Positions 18,770 to 26,040 of a DNA stretch of 37,219 nucleotides are shown in pieces. Position numbers and translations under genes: made by a program. Under the pieces are notes generated by a model, which was not told the origin of the DNA, made no database searches, and saw only the letters and a program-made list of their open reading frames with translations. Position 1 is the stretch's first letter; every line of letters starts with the position of its first letter. This DNA is from an uncultured Clostridia bacterium. GTDB taxonomy: Bacteria; Bacillota; Clostridia; TANB77; CAG-508. The stretch lies in the NCBI GenBank assembly GCA_947581895.1, contig CANPWE010000011.1, forward strand, positions 1 through 37,219, given 5' to 3'.

Positions 18770-19447
18770 TTATATATCTTTTTTTACTATCTCAATTCCT
18801 TTAAATGCTAACACATTTTCCTTAGTCAAACTACCAATTTCTATCTTATTATATGTTATGTAAATTTTACTATTCTTGTTCTCATCTTCAATAATCAACT
18901 TAGTAATTTTGTCAGCATTTCTATCAATATATAATTTTTCATATGCAGAATATTTATTTTTATCACACTTTGTTTCCATTATTATTACCCCATCTTCTTC
19001 AGTAATAGTACCATTATTTGCCTTATAATTTTCTATAAAATCACTTAGCCACAAAACATTGTCAGCTATATATGTATAATTTTCATATATAGTATTTAAA
19101 TTTAATTTAGAATTTGAAATTTCTAAATTCTGACCATCATATTTTACTGTTAAACCTTCAATATTTTTAGGTTCTATTACCTTTTGACTAGACAAATTAG
19201 GACTACTATATTTTTGATTTAATATATATTTATTTGTATTTTTATTACTTTCAACAGATACTTCAATTTCAGCTTCATATGAACTAATATTTAAAATATA
19301 CTCTTCAATTTCTTGTAAAGTTTTATCAACTATAGTATTTCCTATTTCTTCATTTTTATAATTAAGAAATCTAAAAATTGTAAAAATTATAATTGTAATT
19401 ATGATAATGATAATTAAACAAATCAAAATGATTTTTTTACTTTTCAT
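18770..19447 (-). CDS. N-terminally anchored extracytoplasmic protein, LolA/GerS-like
   Basis: A 225-residue protein with one strongly hydrophobic Ile-rich helix (about residues 4-27), followed by a beta-rich exported domain rich in Lys, Asn and Glu. A Cys at position 10 is not in a good lipobox, so it is more likely a membrane anchor than a lipoprotein. The pattern of alternating strands with YEAEIEVSVESN, LNQKYSSP and a C-terminal ITYNKIEIGSL resembles the LolA-like fold of clostridial GerS-type proteins, but this is a weak assignment. GGGAGG upstream of ATG supports the start. It sits just after the dusB terminator. Confidence 0.6.
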   Translation of the reverse strand: MKSKKIILICLIIIIIITIIIFTIFRFLNYKNEEIGNTIVDKTLQEIEEYILNISSYEAEIEVSVESNKNTNKYILNQKYSSPNLSSQKVIEPKNIEGLTVKYDGQNLEISNSKLNLNTIYENYTYIADNVLWLSDFIENYKANNGTITEEDGVIIMETKCDKNKYSAYEKLYIDRNADKITKLIIEDENKNSKIYITYNKIEIGSLTKENVLAFKGIEIVKKDI

Positions 19448-19470
19448 AAAAAAAACCTCCCATCAAAAAA

Positions 19471-19492
19471 AGAATAGATAAACATCTATTCT
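19471..19492 (-). terminator. dusB terminator
   Basis: On the minus strand AGAATAGAT-GTTT-ATCTATTCT is followed by seven T residues, 13 bases after the dusB stop. The next gene's RBS begins almost at once after it. Confidence 0.85.
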
Positions 19493-19504
19493 CAACCATC
19501 ATAT

Positions 19505-20545
19505 TCATATATTTTCAAAATATTCCTTAAGACATTTTTCAAGTTCTTGTCTATTATCTATTTTATTAACCGCTTCTCTAAATTTAGAAGCCTCTTTATA
19601 ATTTTTTATGTACCAACTCATATGTTTTCTCATTTCTTTTACAGCTACTATTTCACCTTTTTCTTCAACTTCTAAATCAATATGTTTTAATATAACTCGA
19701 AGTTTTTCTTTATTTGGTATATTGCCATCTAAAAAATTAACTTTTTGGTCATCTATATTCACCTTATTTTTAATATCATCTTGTTTTTCTGTATTCATAC
19801 TTAGAAATTCTATTACATCTTTAAAAATCCAAGGATTTCCTAATGCTGCTCTACCTATCATTATTCCATCAACACCTGTTAATTCAAACATTTTTTTAGC
19901 ATCCTCTTTTGATTTTATATCTCCATTACCAATTACAGGAATATTAACACTTTGTTTTACTTGTTTTATTATATCCCAATCTGCAACACCAGAATAATAT
20001 TCTGCCCTTGTTCTTCCATGAACAGTTATTGCAGAGGCTCCTGCCTTTTCAATTATTTTTGCTGCTTCTACAGCAACAATATTATTAGAATCCCATCCTT
20101 TTCTAATTTTTACAGTAACAGGAACACTTGAAGCCTTAACTACTTCTGTTACAATTTCCTCTACTAGAGGTAAATTCAATAAAAGCTTACTTCCATCACC
20201 ATTTTTTACAACTTTAGGTGCTGGACATCCCATATTAATATCTACAATATCAGCAATCTTACTTACATATTTTGCTGCATATTTCATGGCTTCAACATCA
20301 TTTCCAAAAATTTGTACAGCTACAGGTCTTTTTTCATTTTTCATATTTAATAGTAAATCTGTTTTTTTATCATCATAAAACAAACCTTTGCTACTAACCA
20401 TTTCTGTACAAACAAGACCTGGTCCAAATTCCTTACATATAATTCTAAAAGGTCTATCAGTAATTCCTGCCATTGGTGCTAAAAATACATTATTATTTAA
20501 TTCTACATTTCCAATCTTAATCTTTTTAATAAAACAATTATTCAT
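19505..20545 (-). CDS. dusB: tRNA-dihydrouridine synthase
   Basis: This FMN enzyme reduces uridine to dihydrouridine in tRNA D-loops. The 346-residue TIM barrel shows the FMN and substrate motifs APMAGITDRPFR (about 22-33), the catalytic Cys in NMGCPAPKVVKNGDGS (about 104-119), HGRTRAEYYSG, and VIGNGDI...GVDGIMIGRAALGNPWIF. A helical C-terminal domain follows. The start has AGAAAGGA upstream. In many Firmicutes dusB lies near cell-wall or lysine-tRNA genes; here it follows rodA on the same strand, separated by a strong hairpin. Confidence 0.95.
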   Translation of the reverse strand: MNNCFIKKIKIGNVELNNNVFLAPMAGITDRPFRIICKEFGPGLVCTEMVSSKGLFYDDKKTDLLLNMKNEKRPVAVQIFGNDVEAMKYAAKYVSKIADIVDINMGCPAPKVVKNGDGSKLLLNLPLVEEIVTEVVKASSVPVTVKIRKGWDSNNIVAVEAAKIIEKAGASAITVHGRTRAEYYSGVADWDIIKQVKQSVNIPVIGNGDIKSKEDAKKMFELTGVDGIMIGRAALGNPWIFKDVIEFLSMNTEKQDDIKNKVNIDDQKVNFLDGNIPNKEKLRVILKHIDLEVEEKGEIVAVKEMRKHMSWYIKNYKEASKFREAVNKIDNRQELEKCLKEYFENI

Positions 20546-20569
20546 CTTTTTCCTTTCTTAAAAACAACT

Positions 20570-20616
20570 TTGGAAATTTGAGGACGTGAAAATATTCCAC
20601 GTCCTCAAATTTCCAA
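20570..20616 (-). terminator. Large hairpin between rodA and dusB
   Basis: TTGGAAATTTGAGGACGTG (20570-20588) has a perfect 19-bp reverse complement at 20598-20616 with a 9-base loop. Read on the minus strand it comes directly after rodA and is followed by AGTTGTTTTTAAG, a weak T-run. It probably terminates rodA, but its length and GC content exceed the other terminators here. Confidence 0.7.
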
Positions 20617-20620
20617 GCAA

Positions 20621-21727
20621 TTATCCTATAAACAAAGATCTCTTTCTTCTTCCACTTATATTAAGGACTAATGCAATTAAAATTAAATTTGTAAGTAATG
20701 AGCTTCCTCCATAACTTACAAATGGAAGAGGTACTCCTGTAATAGGTAATAATCCCATAGTCATACCAATATTTTCTACCATATGGAATATAAAAATTCC
20801 TGCAATTCCAATTGCAATATATGACCCTTTATCATCTTTAGCAGTTTTTGCAATAAAAATTATTTTAGTAATAAGTACAACATACAGTACTATAACTAAT
20901 CCTGCTATTACAAACCCCATTTCTTCTCCAATTACAGAAAAGATAAAGTCTGTAGTTTTAGGATAAAGATATCCCAACTGAGTTTGATTTCCTTGAGTTA
21001 CCCCCATTCCTAATAATTGACCTGAACCTATTGCTAATTTGGATTGAATTATATTATATCCAGATCCCCTTGGATCTAAATTAGGATTTAAAAAAACATC
21101 TATTCTAGCTTTAGCATGATCTGGTAATACATAAAAATATAATAATGGTAAAACCACAATCACTAAAGCAAAAACTGTAATAATATATTTCTTATTTATT
21201 CCAGCTGAAAAAAGCATAAATATTGTTGCTATAAAAAATGCTATAGCAGTACCATAATCTGGTTGTTTTACTATTAATAATACTGGAATAATCATAACTA
21301 ACAAACACAATCCTAATTTATATAAATTACTTATTTCACTTTTCCCATTTTCTTGTATTTTGGATATAGTTAGTGCTAATGTTAATATAACAAATATTTT
21401 GGTAAATTCTGAAGGTTGTATCGAAAATGAACCTATAGTAAACCAACTCGATGCACCATTTATTGGTTTTGTAAACAATACTGCTACTAATAAAATCAAC
21501 ATTAAACCATATCCTACTGGTGCTGCTTTTATAAGTGTGCCATAATCTATGGACATAACTATGCATACTATAGGTATACTTATTCCAAGCCATATTAATT
21601 GTTTTATTAATTCATCATGACCTGTACTTTGTGTTGCAGAATATAATGCTATACAACCAATTACTATTAAAATAATAACACACACTAAAATAGACCATTC
21701 TACATTTTTTAAAAATTTTTTATTCAA
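20621..21727 (-). CDS. rodA: RodA/FtsW-family peptidoglycan polymerase
   Basis: This is a SEDS-family glycosyltransferase that polymerises lipid II during cell elongation. The 368-residue protein has about ten membrane helices. SEDS motifs are visible: NGASSWFTIGSFSIQPSEFTK (about 90-110, with the conserved Pro-Ser-Glu), the essential Asp region around KARIDVFLNP, GEEMGFV, and the C-terminal GVPLPFVSYGGSSLL. The start is TTG, with AAAGGAGAG upstream. Its place downstream of minD-minE links it to the cell-shape and division cluster, a common Firmicute neighbourhood. RodA is more likely than FtsW because of the min context, but SEDS paralogues are hard to separate. Confidence 0.9.
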   Translation of the reverse strand: MNKKFLKNVEWSILVCVIILIVIGCIALYSATQSTGHDELIKQLIWLGISIPIVCIVMSIDYGTLIKAAPVGYGLMLILLVAVLFTKPINGASSWFTIGSFSIQPSEFTKIFVILTLALTISKIQENGKSEISNLYKLGLCLLVMIIPVLLIVKQPDYGTAIAFFIATIFMLFSAGINKKYIITVFALVIVVLPLLYFYVLPDHAKARIDVFLNPNLDPRGSGYNIIQSKLAIGSGQLLGMGVTQGNQTQLGYLYPKTTDFIFSVIGEEMGFVIAGLVIVLYVVLITKIIFIAKTAKDDKGSYIAIGIAGIFIFHMVENIGMTMGLLPITGVPLPFVSYGGSSLLTNLILIALVLNISGRRKRSLFIG

Positions 21728-21757
21728 TTTTCTCTCCTTTTATGAAATTAAAAAACA

Positions 21758-21784
21758 AATAGAAGATATTTTGTATCTTCTATT
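21758..21784 (-). terminator. minE terminator that contains the minE stop codon
   Basis: AATAGAAGATA (21758-21768) pairs with TATCTTCTATT (21774-21784), and on the minus strand TTTGTTTTTT follows. The minE TAG stop (21782-21780) lies inside the stem, so ribosomes finishing minE would interfere with the hairpin. Confidence 0.8.
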
Positions 21785-22391
21785 CTACAGTAGCAGTATT
21801 CTTTTTAGTTGTAGTTTTTGTATTTTTTTCTGCTACCTTATCAGTTTCTAAATTTTCATCCTTTTTCTTATTTTTACTTTTTGTAGCTTCTTTTATTTTT
21901 GGTTCTTCTTCAACTTTTATATCATCTTCTTCTGCTTTTTTAGTTCGTTTAGTTGTAGTTTTCTTAGTAGTTTTTGTTGTAGCTTTTTGAGCAGAAACCG
22001 TTTTTGTCTTAGTTGTTTTTGCTGTTTTTGCTGTTTTTGTTGTTTTAGATTCTTCAGCTACTTTTTCTTTTTTTATTTTTTCACTTTCTTTTTTCTTTTC
22101 TTCATTAATTCCTACAATAGGTATATTAGCATATAATGCTGGTGCACCTGATGTACCATCATTATTTACTCTATTTTCTAATTTAACATCCATATCTGTT
22201 TCATCAACATCAATATATTTTTTTATAACATCTACTATTTCTTGTTTCATCATATCTAGGAAGTCTGCTGAAACATTAGCTCTATCCTGCATTAAAACTA
22301 AATGCAACCTTTCTTTTGCTGCATCTCTAGATTTATCTACTTGCTCTTTTTTTCCTACTTTTTTAAATAAAGTTGTAAAATTTTCTAACAT
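21780..22391 (-). CDS. minE: MinE cell-division topological factor with a long charged tail
   Basis: MinE stimulates the MinD ATPase and sets Min oscillation to keep the division site at mid-cell. Residues 1-88 are a normal MinE: the N-terminal membrane/MinD-binding region MLENFTTLFKKVGKK, then the family motif KERLHLVLMQDRANVSADFLDMMKQEIVDVIKKYI. A tail of about 115 residues follows, made of Lys/Thr/Ala repeats and then acidic-basic blocks (TKTAKTAKTTKTKT, TKRTKKAEEDD). Usual MinE proteins end at 85-90 residues. The ATG at 22391 has GGAGGT seven bases upstream; a TTG further up overlaps that RBS. minD is immediately upstream. Confidence 0.9.
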   Translation of the reverse strand: MLENFTTLFKKVGKKEQVDKSRDAAKERLHLVLMQDRANVSADFLDMMKQEIVDVIKKYIDVDETDMDVKLENRVNNDGTSGAPALYANIPIVGINEEKKKESEKIKKEKVAEESKTTKTAKTAKTTKTKTVSAQKATTKTTKKTTTKRTKKAEEDDIKVEEEPKIKEATKSKNKKKDENLETDKVAEKNTKTTTKKNTATVE

Positions 22392-22416
22392 TTTCAATAC
22401 CTCCAAAAATTAGTAT

Positions 22417-23211
22417 CTATTTTTTTCTAAAAACACCAAATATTTTAGAAAAAAATCCTTCATCCCTACCAGGAATAGTTATATCTAAATTTTCCCCTAA
22501 TATTCTTCTAGCAATTTCCATATAGCATTTCCCAGAAGGTGCTTTTTTATTTGATACTGCTGGTTCACCCTTATTTGTTTGTGTAATTATGTACTCATCA
22601 TCTGGAACTACCCCTATTAATTCTATGGATAATAGTTCTACAATATCTTCTACATCCATCATTTCTCCTCTTTTTACCATATTAGGTCTTAATCTATTAA
22701 CTACTAATTCTGGATTTTTTATTTCTGCAGATTCTAATAATCCTATTATTCTATCTGCATCTCTTATAGAAGAAATTTCTGCTGTTGTTACCACTATTGC
22801 TCTGTTAGCACCAGCAATTGCATTTTTGAACCCTTGTTCAATTCCAGCTGGGCAATCTATTATTATATAATCAAAATCCTCTTTTAGCTTATCTGTTAAT
22901 GCTTTCATTTGTTCTTCATTTACAGCACTTTTATCTCTTGTTTGTGCGGCTGGAAGTAAAAACAACTCTTCAAAACGCTTGTCTTTTATAAGGGCTTGTC
23001 TTAATTTGCACTTTTCTTCAACAACATCAACTATATCATATACTATTCTATTTTCTAAGCCCATTACTACATCTAAATTTCTTAAACCTATATCAGTATC
23101 AACTAACACTACTTTTTTTCCACATAAAGCAAGGGCTGCTCCCAAGTTTGCTGTTGTCGTTGTTTTTCCTACTCCACCTTTTCCTGATGTTATAACAATA
23201 ACCTCTCCCAT
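22417..23211 (-). CDS. minD: Septum site-determining ATPase MinD
   Basis: MinD is a membrane-associated ParA-type ATPase that positions the division septum. The 264-residue protein has the deviant Walker A SGKGGVGKTTTT at residues 9-20, IIIDCPAGIEQGF as Walker B, and switch motifs VDTDIGLRNLDVVMGLE. The C-terminal amphipathic membrane-targeting helix is FFSKIFGVFRKK. The start has AGGAGG upstream. It is followed 25 bases later by minE, and rodA comes next. minC is not in the window. Confidence 0.97.
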   Translation of the reverse strand: MGEVIVITSGKGGVGKTTTTANLGAALALCGKKVVLVDTDIGLRNLDVVMGLENRIVYDIVDVVEEKCKLRQALIKDKRFEELFLLPAAQTRDKSAVNEEQMKALTDKLKEDFDYIIIDCPAGIEQGFKNAIAGANRAIVVTTAEISSIRDADRIIGLLESAEIKNPELVVNRLRPNMVKRGEMMDVEDIVELLSIELIGVVPDDEYIITQTNKGEPAVSNKKAPSGKCYMEIARRILGENLDITIPGRDEGFFSKIFGVFRKK

Positions 23212-23282
23212 TTTTTATTCCTCCTATATTATCTTGTGAATGAAAAATTACCTATTTATAATACATTAATTTTTCAAAAAAG

Positions 23283-24554
23283 TCAAATTTTGACTTTTTT
23301 AACATATTTTTTATTTTGTATTTTTTGTTTTAATAAATCTATTCTTTGCTCATGTAATTTTTGCTTTAATTTAATTCCTTCTTCTATTCCGAATTTTTCT
23401 TTTATAAAATCTCCATTAATTTCATTCATTATTTCATTACCTAATTTAGCAAATCTTACTTTATTTTTTGTTACACCTCTACAATTTTGGTCTGATTCTA
23501 CCACTATTTCTAACCCTTCTAATCCCAACTTTGTTCTATAAACTCTTTCTATAAAATCAACTTGTTTATTAGGAGTCATTTTATAAAATATTCCACCTTT
23601 CATATGTTCTTTTGCAGCAACTTTTCCATATGAAATCCAATCATTAGGCATCTTTAACCTTTTAGCAAACTTTGAAACCTCTAAAACTCCTTTTTCATCA
23701 TGACCATAATGATGTGGATACATTTCTTTTGGTGTAACACCTTTTCCTAAGTCATGCACTAATACTGCAAATCTTATTTTTTCATTATTTGTTAGTATAG
23801 CACTTTTATCTAGTGCAAGCATTGTATGATTATAACTATCTCCTTCTGGATGATATTGTGGTGGTTGAATAGCACCTATCAATTTATATATTTCTATAAA
23901 ATGAACATCTAATACATCTGTTTTCTTTAGCATGTCAAAAAAAATTGATGGTTTTTCATATGATAAAGCTTTTCTCATTTCATCAAAAACTCTTTCAGCT
24001 GATAATTCTAACAGTTCTGATTTTAATGAATTCATTAATTTTAAGGTATTTTCTTCTATTTCAAAATTAAATTTACATGCAAATCTTGCAGCTCTATATA
24101 CACGTAAAGGATCTTCTATAAAACTTTCTGAAGTTGCTTTAATTACTTTATTTTTTAAATCTTTTATTCCTCCAAAAGGGTCAATTATTTCTTTTGTCAA
24201 TATATTTTTTGCAATAGAATTTATAGTTAAATCTCTTCTTTTTAAATCATCATAAATGGTTAAATTTTTATTTGTTGTAACTTCAAATCCTTTATGCCCT
24301 TTTCCATTTTTGCTCTCTGTTCTAGCTAAAGTAAATTCTTTTCCTTCTATATCAAATACTTCAAAAGACTTTCCTCTACAAAATGCTTCTGGGAATAAAT
24401 TCACAAATTCACTATGTGACAAACCTGTTACACAATAATCTTCATCATTATTTTTTATTCCTAATAATTCATCTCTAACAGCTCCTCCAACTAAATATAA
24501 ATGTCCTCCATTTTGTTCAATTTGATTAGCAATTTTAATTATTGCTTTATTCAT
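23283..24554 (-). CDS. cca: CCA-adding tRNA nucleotidyltransferase with HD domain
   Basis: This enzyme builds or repairs the 3' CCA end of tRNA. The class II nucleotidyltransferase core has LYLVGGAVRDELLG and the DED-like catalytic pair NNDEDYCV, then RRDLTINSIAK, DPFGG, and the DPLRVYRAARFACKF neck motif. A C-terminal HD phosphohydrolase domain (HDLGKG...HHYGHDEKG) follows. I start at the ATG at 24554, directly after the stop of the HMA gene (TAG-A-ATG), giving 423 residues; TTG codons upstream would overlap that gene. The overlap-like junction suggests translational coupling. The HD domain is typical of multifunctional CCA proteins. Confidence 0.92.
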   Translation of the reverse strand: MNKAIIKIANQIEQNGGHLYLVGGAVRDELLGIKNNDEDYCVTGLSHSEFVNLFPEAFCRGKSFEVFDIEGKEFTLARTESKNGKGHKGFEVTTNKNLTIYDDLKRRDLTINSIAKNILTKEIIDPFGGIKDLKNKVIKATSESFIEDPLRVYRAARFACKFNFEIEENTLKLMNSLKSELLELSAERVFDEMRKALSYEKPSIFFDMLKKTDVLDVHFIEIYKLIGAIQPPQYHPEGDSYNHTMLALDKSAILTNNEKIRFAVLVHDLGKGVTPKEMYPHHYGHDEKGVLEVSKFAKRLKMPNDWISYGKVAAKEHMKGGIFYKMTPNKQVDFIERVYRTKLGLEGLEIVVESDQNCRGVTKNKVRFAKLGNEIMNEINGDFIKEKFGIEEGIKLKQKLHEQRIDLLKQKIQNKKYVKKVKI

Positions 24555-24555
24555 T

Positions 24556-24789
24556 CTATTCTTCAACCCCTTCAAAGGAAAATCCTAGACATTCAATAGT
24601 GTTTTTTATAATTTCATTACTTAAATCCTTTTTTAATACAATTAAAGCAGTTTTATCTTCTAAATTAACCTCAACAGATTTTACTTCACTTAATTTCTTA
24701 AGTGCTGTTTCAACTCTATTTTTACAGTGATTACAACTCATTCCTCCAATTTTAATTGTTTTATTTATATAATTTTTTTCAAATAACAT
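24556..24789 (-). CDS. HMA-domain heavy-metal-binding protein (CopZ-like)
   Basis: A 77-residue single heavy-metal-associated domain with the GMSCNHC metal-binding motif at about residues 16-22 and the ferredoxin-like beta-alpha-beta pattern that follows. CopZ-type proteins carry Cu(I) to P-type ATPases, but no such ATPase is in the window. ATG at 24789 is preferred over a TTG nine bases earlier, given the AAAGGA site. The N terminus has about ten extra residues compared with minimal CopZ. The gene is directly coupled to cca. Confidence 0.88.
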   Translation of the reverse strand: MLFEKNYINKTIKIGGMSCNHCKNRVETALKKLSEVKSVEVNLEDKTALIVLKKDLSNEIIKNTIECLGFSFEGVEE

Positions 24790-24946
24790 TTTTCCCAATT
24801 CCTTTCAATTTTATTTATAAATTATATTATCATTTATTTCTACTTTTTTCAATGCAAATTCATAAAATATATAATGATAAATTACAACAATTTTTTGTAC
24901 TAAAAAAACATTACTTTAATATAAATTATAAGAGGTGCATTACATT

Positions 24947-25974
24947 ATGATAATAAAAACAATAAGGTTAAAAAAAATATATATTATATGCCTAATAATT
25001 GCCCTAATAGTATTACTTTGTTCAATCTCAATATACGCATTTTCAAATAATTCCTTTCCTTTTATCTGGGAAAAAAAAGAAAAAGATTACATTAAATGGG
25101 TAGATTTCACTCCAACCTATGCTGTTTTAAATGATACATCAAAATTAGATATAGATTCTCACAATAATCCAAATAATAAAGTGCAATATAATTGGATTGA
25201 ATTATTAAGTTATTTAGCATGTAAATATGGAGGAAACTTTAAAAAATATAATAGTAAAGATTTAATTGAATTAACACAAAAACTAGAATCAGGAATCCCA
25301 TTAGAAGAATTAACAAAAGATTTAAAATATTATTCTTATTATTTTGAAGCATATGATGCAGTTTTGCATGAATTTATTGGTGAATATGAAGATATAACAA
25401 CAGATCCTGATACTGGTAATATTTCATCAGAACTAAAATATGGAATAAAGGTTTTTTCACCAATTGCAAAATACTATAGTTTTAATCATTATGATGATTT
25501 TGGAAATTCAAGATCATATGGATTTAAACGTGTTCATTTAGGAAATGATTTAATGGGAAGTATTCGGAACTCCTATAATTGCAGTTGAAGATGGTATAGT
25601 TGAGGCTATTCGGTTGGAATCAATATGGTGGCTGGAGAATTGGAATTAGAAGTTTAGATAATAAAAGATATTATTATTATGCACATCTGCGTAAAGATCA
25701 TCCATATGCTTACAATATATCTGAAGGAGATGTTGTTTCAGCTGGAGATGTTATTGGATATTTGGGAATGACTGGTTATAGTACTACAGAAAATGTAAAT
25801 AATATTAATGTTCCTCACTTACATTTTGGTATTCAACTAATTTTTGATGAAAGTCAGAAAGATGGTGTAAATCAAATTTGGATAGATGTTTATAATATAG
25901 TGGAATTTTTGCAAAAGAATAAATCTGAGGTTTATTTAGATAAAGAATTAAATGAGTATTTTAGAAATAAATAA
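24947..25974 (+). CDS. Membrane-anchored M23 metallopeptidase, needs two +1 shifts at CGG
   Basis: This is an M23 (LytM-type) zinc peptidase that would cut peptidoglycan peptides outside the membrane. An N-terminal membrane helix (about residues 11-34) is followed by a helical region of about 150 residues and the peptidase domain. The zinc motifs are His197/Asp201 (HLGND) and His290-x-His292 (HLH). Between them the frame breaks twice, at CGG 25565 and CGG 25611, 46 bases apart. Skipping both Cs reads MGSI-G-TPIIAVEDGIVEAI-G-WNQYGGWRIGIRS, with both restored glycines at positions I expect to be conserved in this family. The product is about 341 residues and there are no other lesions. RBS GAGGTG is nine bases before ATG. 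Confidence 0.85.
25565..25567 (+). promoter_or_regulatory. Recoding site 3: in-frame CGG with apparent +1 shift
   Basis: The sequence reads AGT ATT CGG AAC TCC, CGG is codon 207, and the 0 frame stops seven codons later. Skipping the C gives ATT GGA ACT CCT ATA (I-G-T-P-I), the usual start of the M23 core strand. GGGAAG just upstream is Shine-Dalgarno-like, but sites 1 and 2 lack such a motif. Confidence 0.55.
25611..25613 (+). promoter_or_regulatory. Recoding site 4: second in-frame CGG in the M23 gene
   Basis: After the first shift the frame reads GCT ATT CGG TTG GAA. Skipping the C gives ATT GGT TGG AAT CAA (I-G-W-N-Q), restoring the last part of the peptidase with its HLH motif. The local context ATT-C-GG is identical to site 3. 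Confidence 0.55.
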
Positions 25975-25986
25975 AAATAGTATAAG

Positions 25987-26040
25987 AATATTAGGTAAAT
26001 TTTGTAATAATTTCCAACACTACAAAATTTACCTAATATT
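25987..26040. terminator. Convergent terminator between M23 peptidase and uracil-DNA glycosylase
   Basis: AATATTAGGTAAATTTTGTA (25987-26006) has a perfect 20-bp reverse complement at 26021-26040 with a 14-base loop. It reaches the last base of the convergent glycosylase stop codon. Confidence 0.75.

Noticed and set aside
25600..25974. Separate short M23 gene beginning at TTG 25600
   Set aside because: No RBS is present, and the peptide begins in the middle of the conserved fold. It is the third-frame continuation of the gene that starts at 24947.
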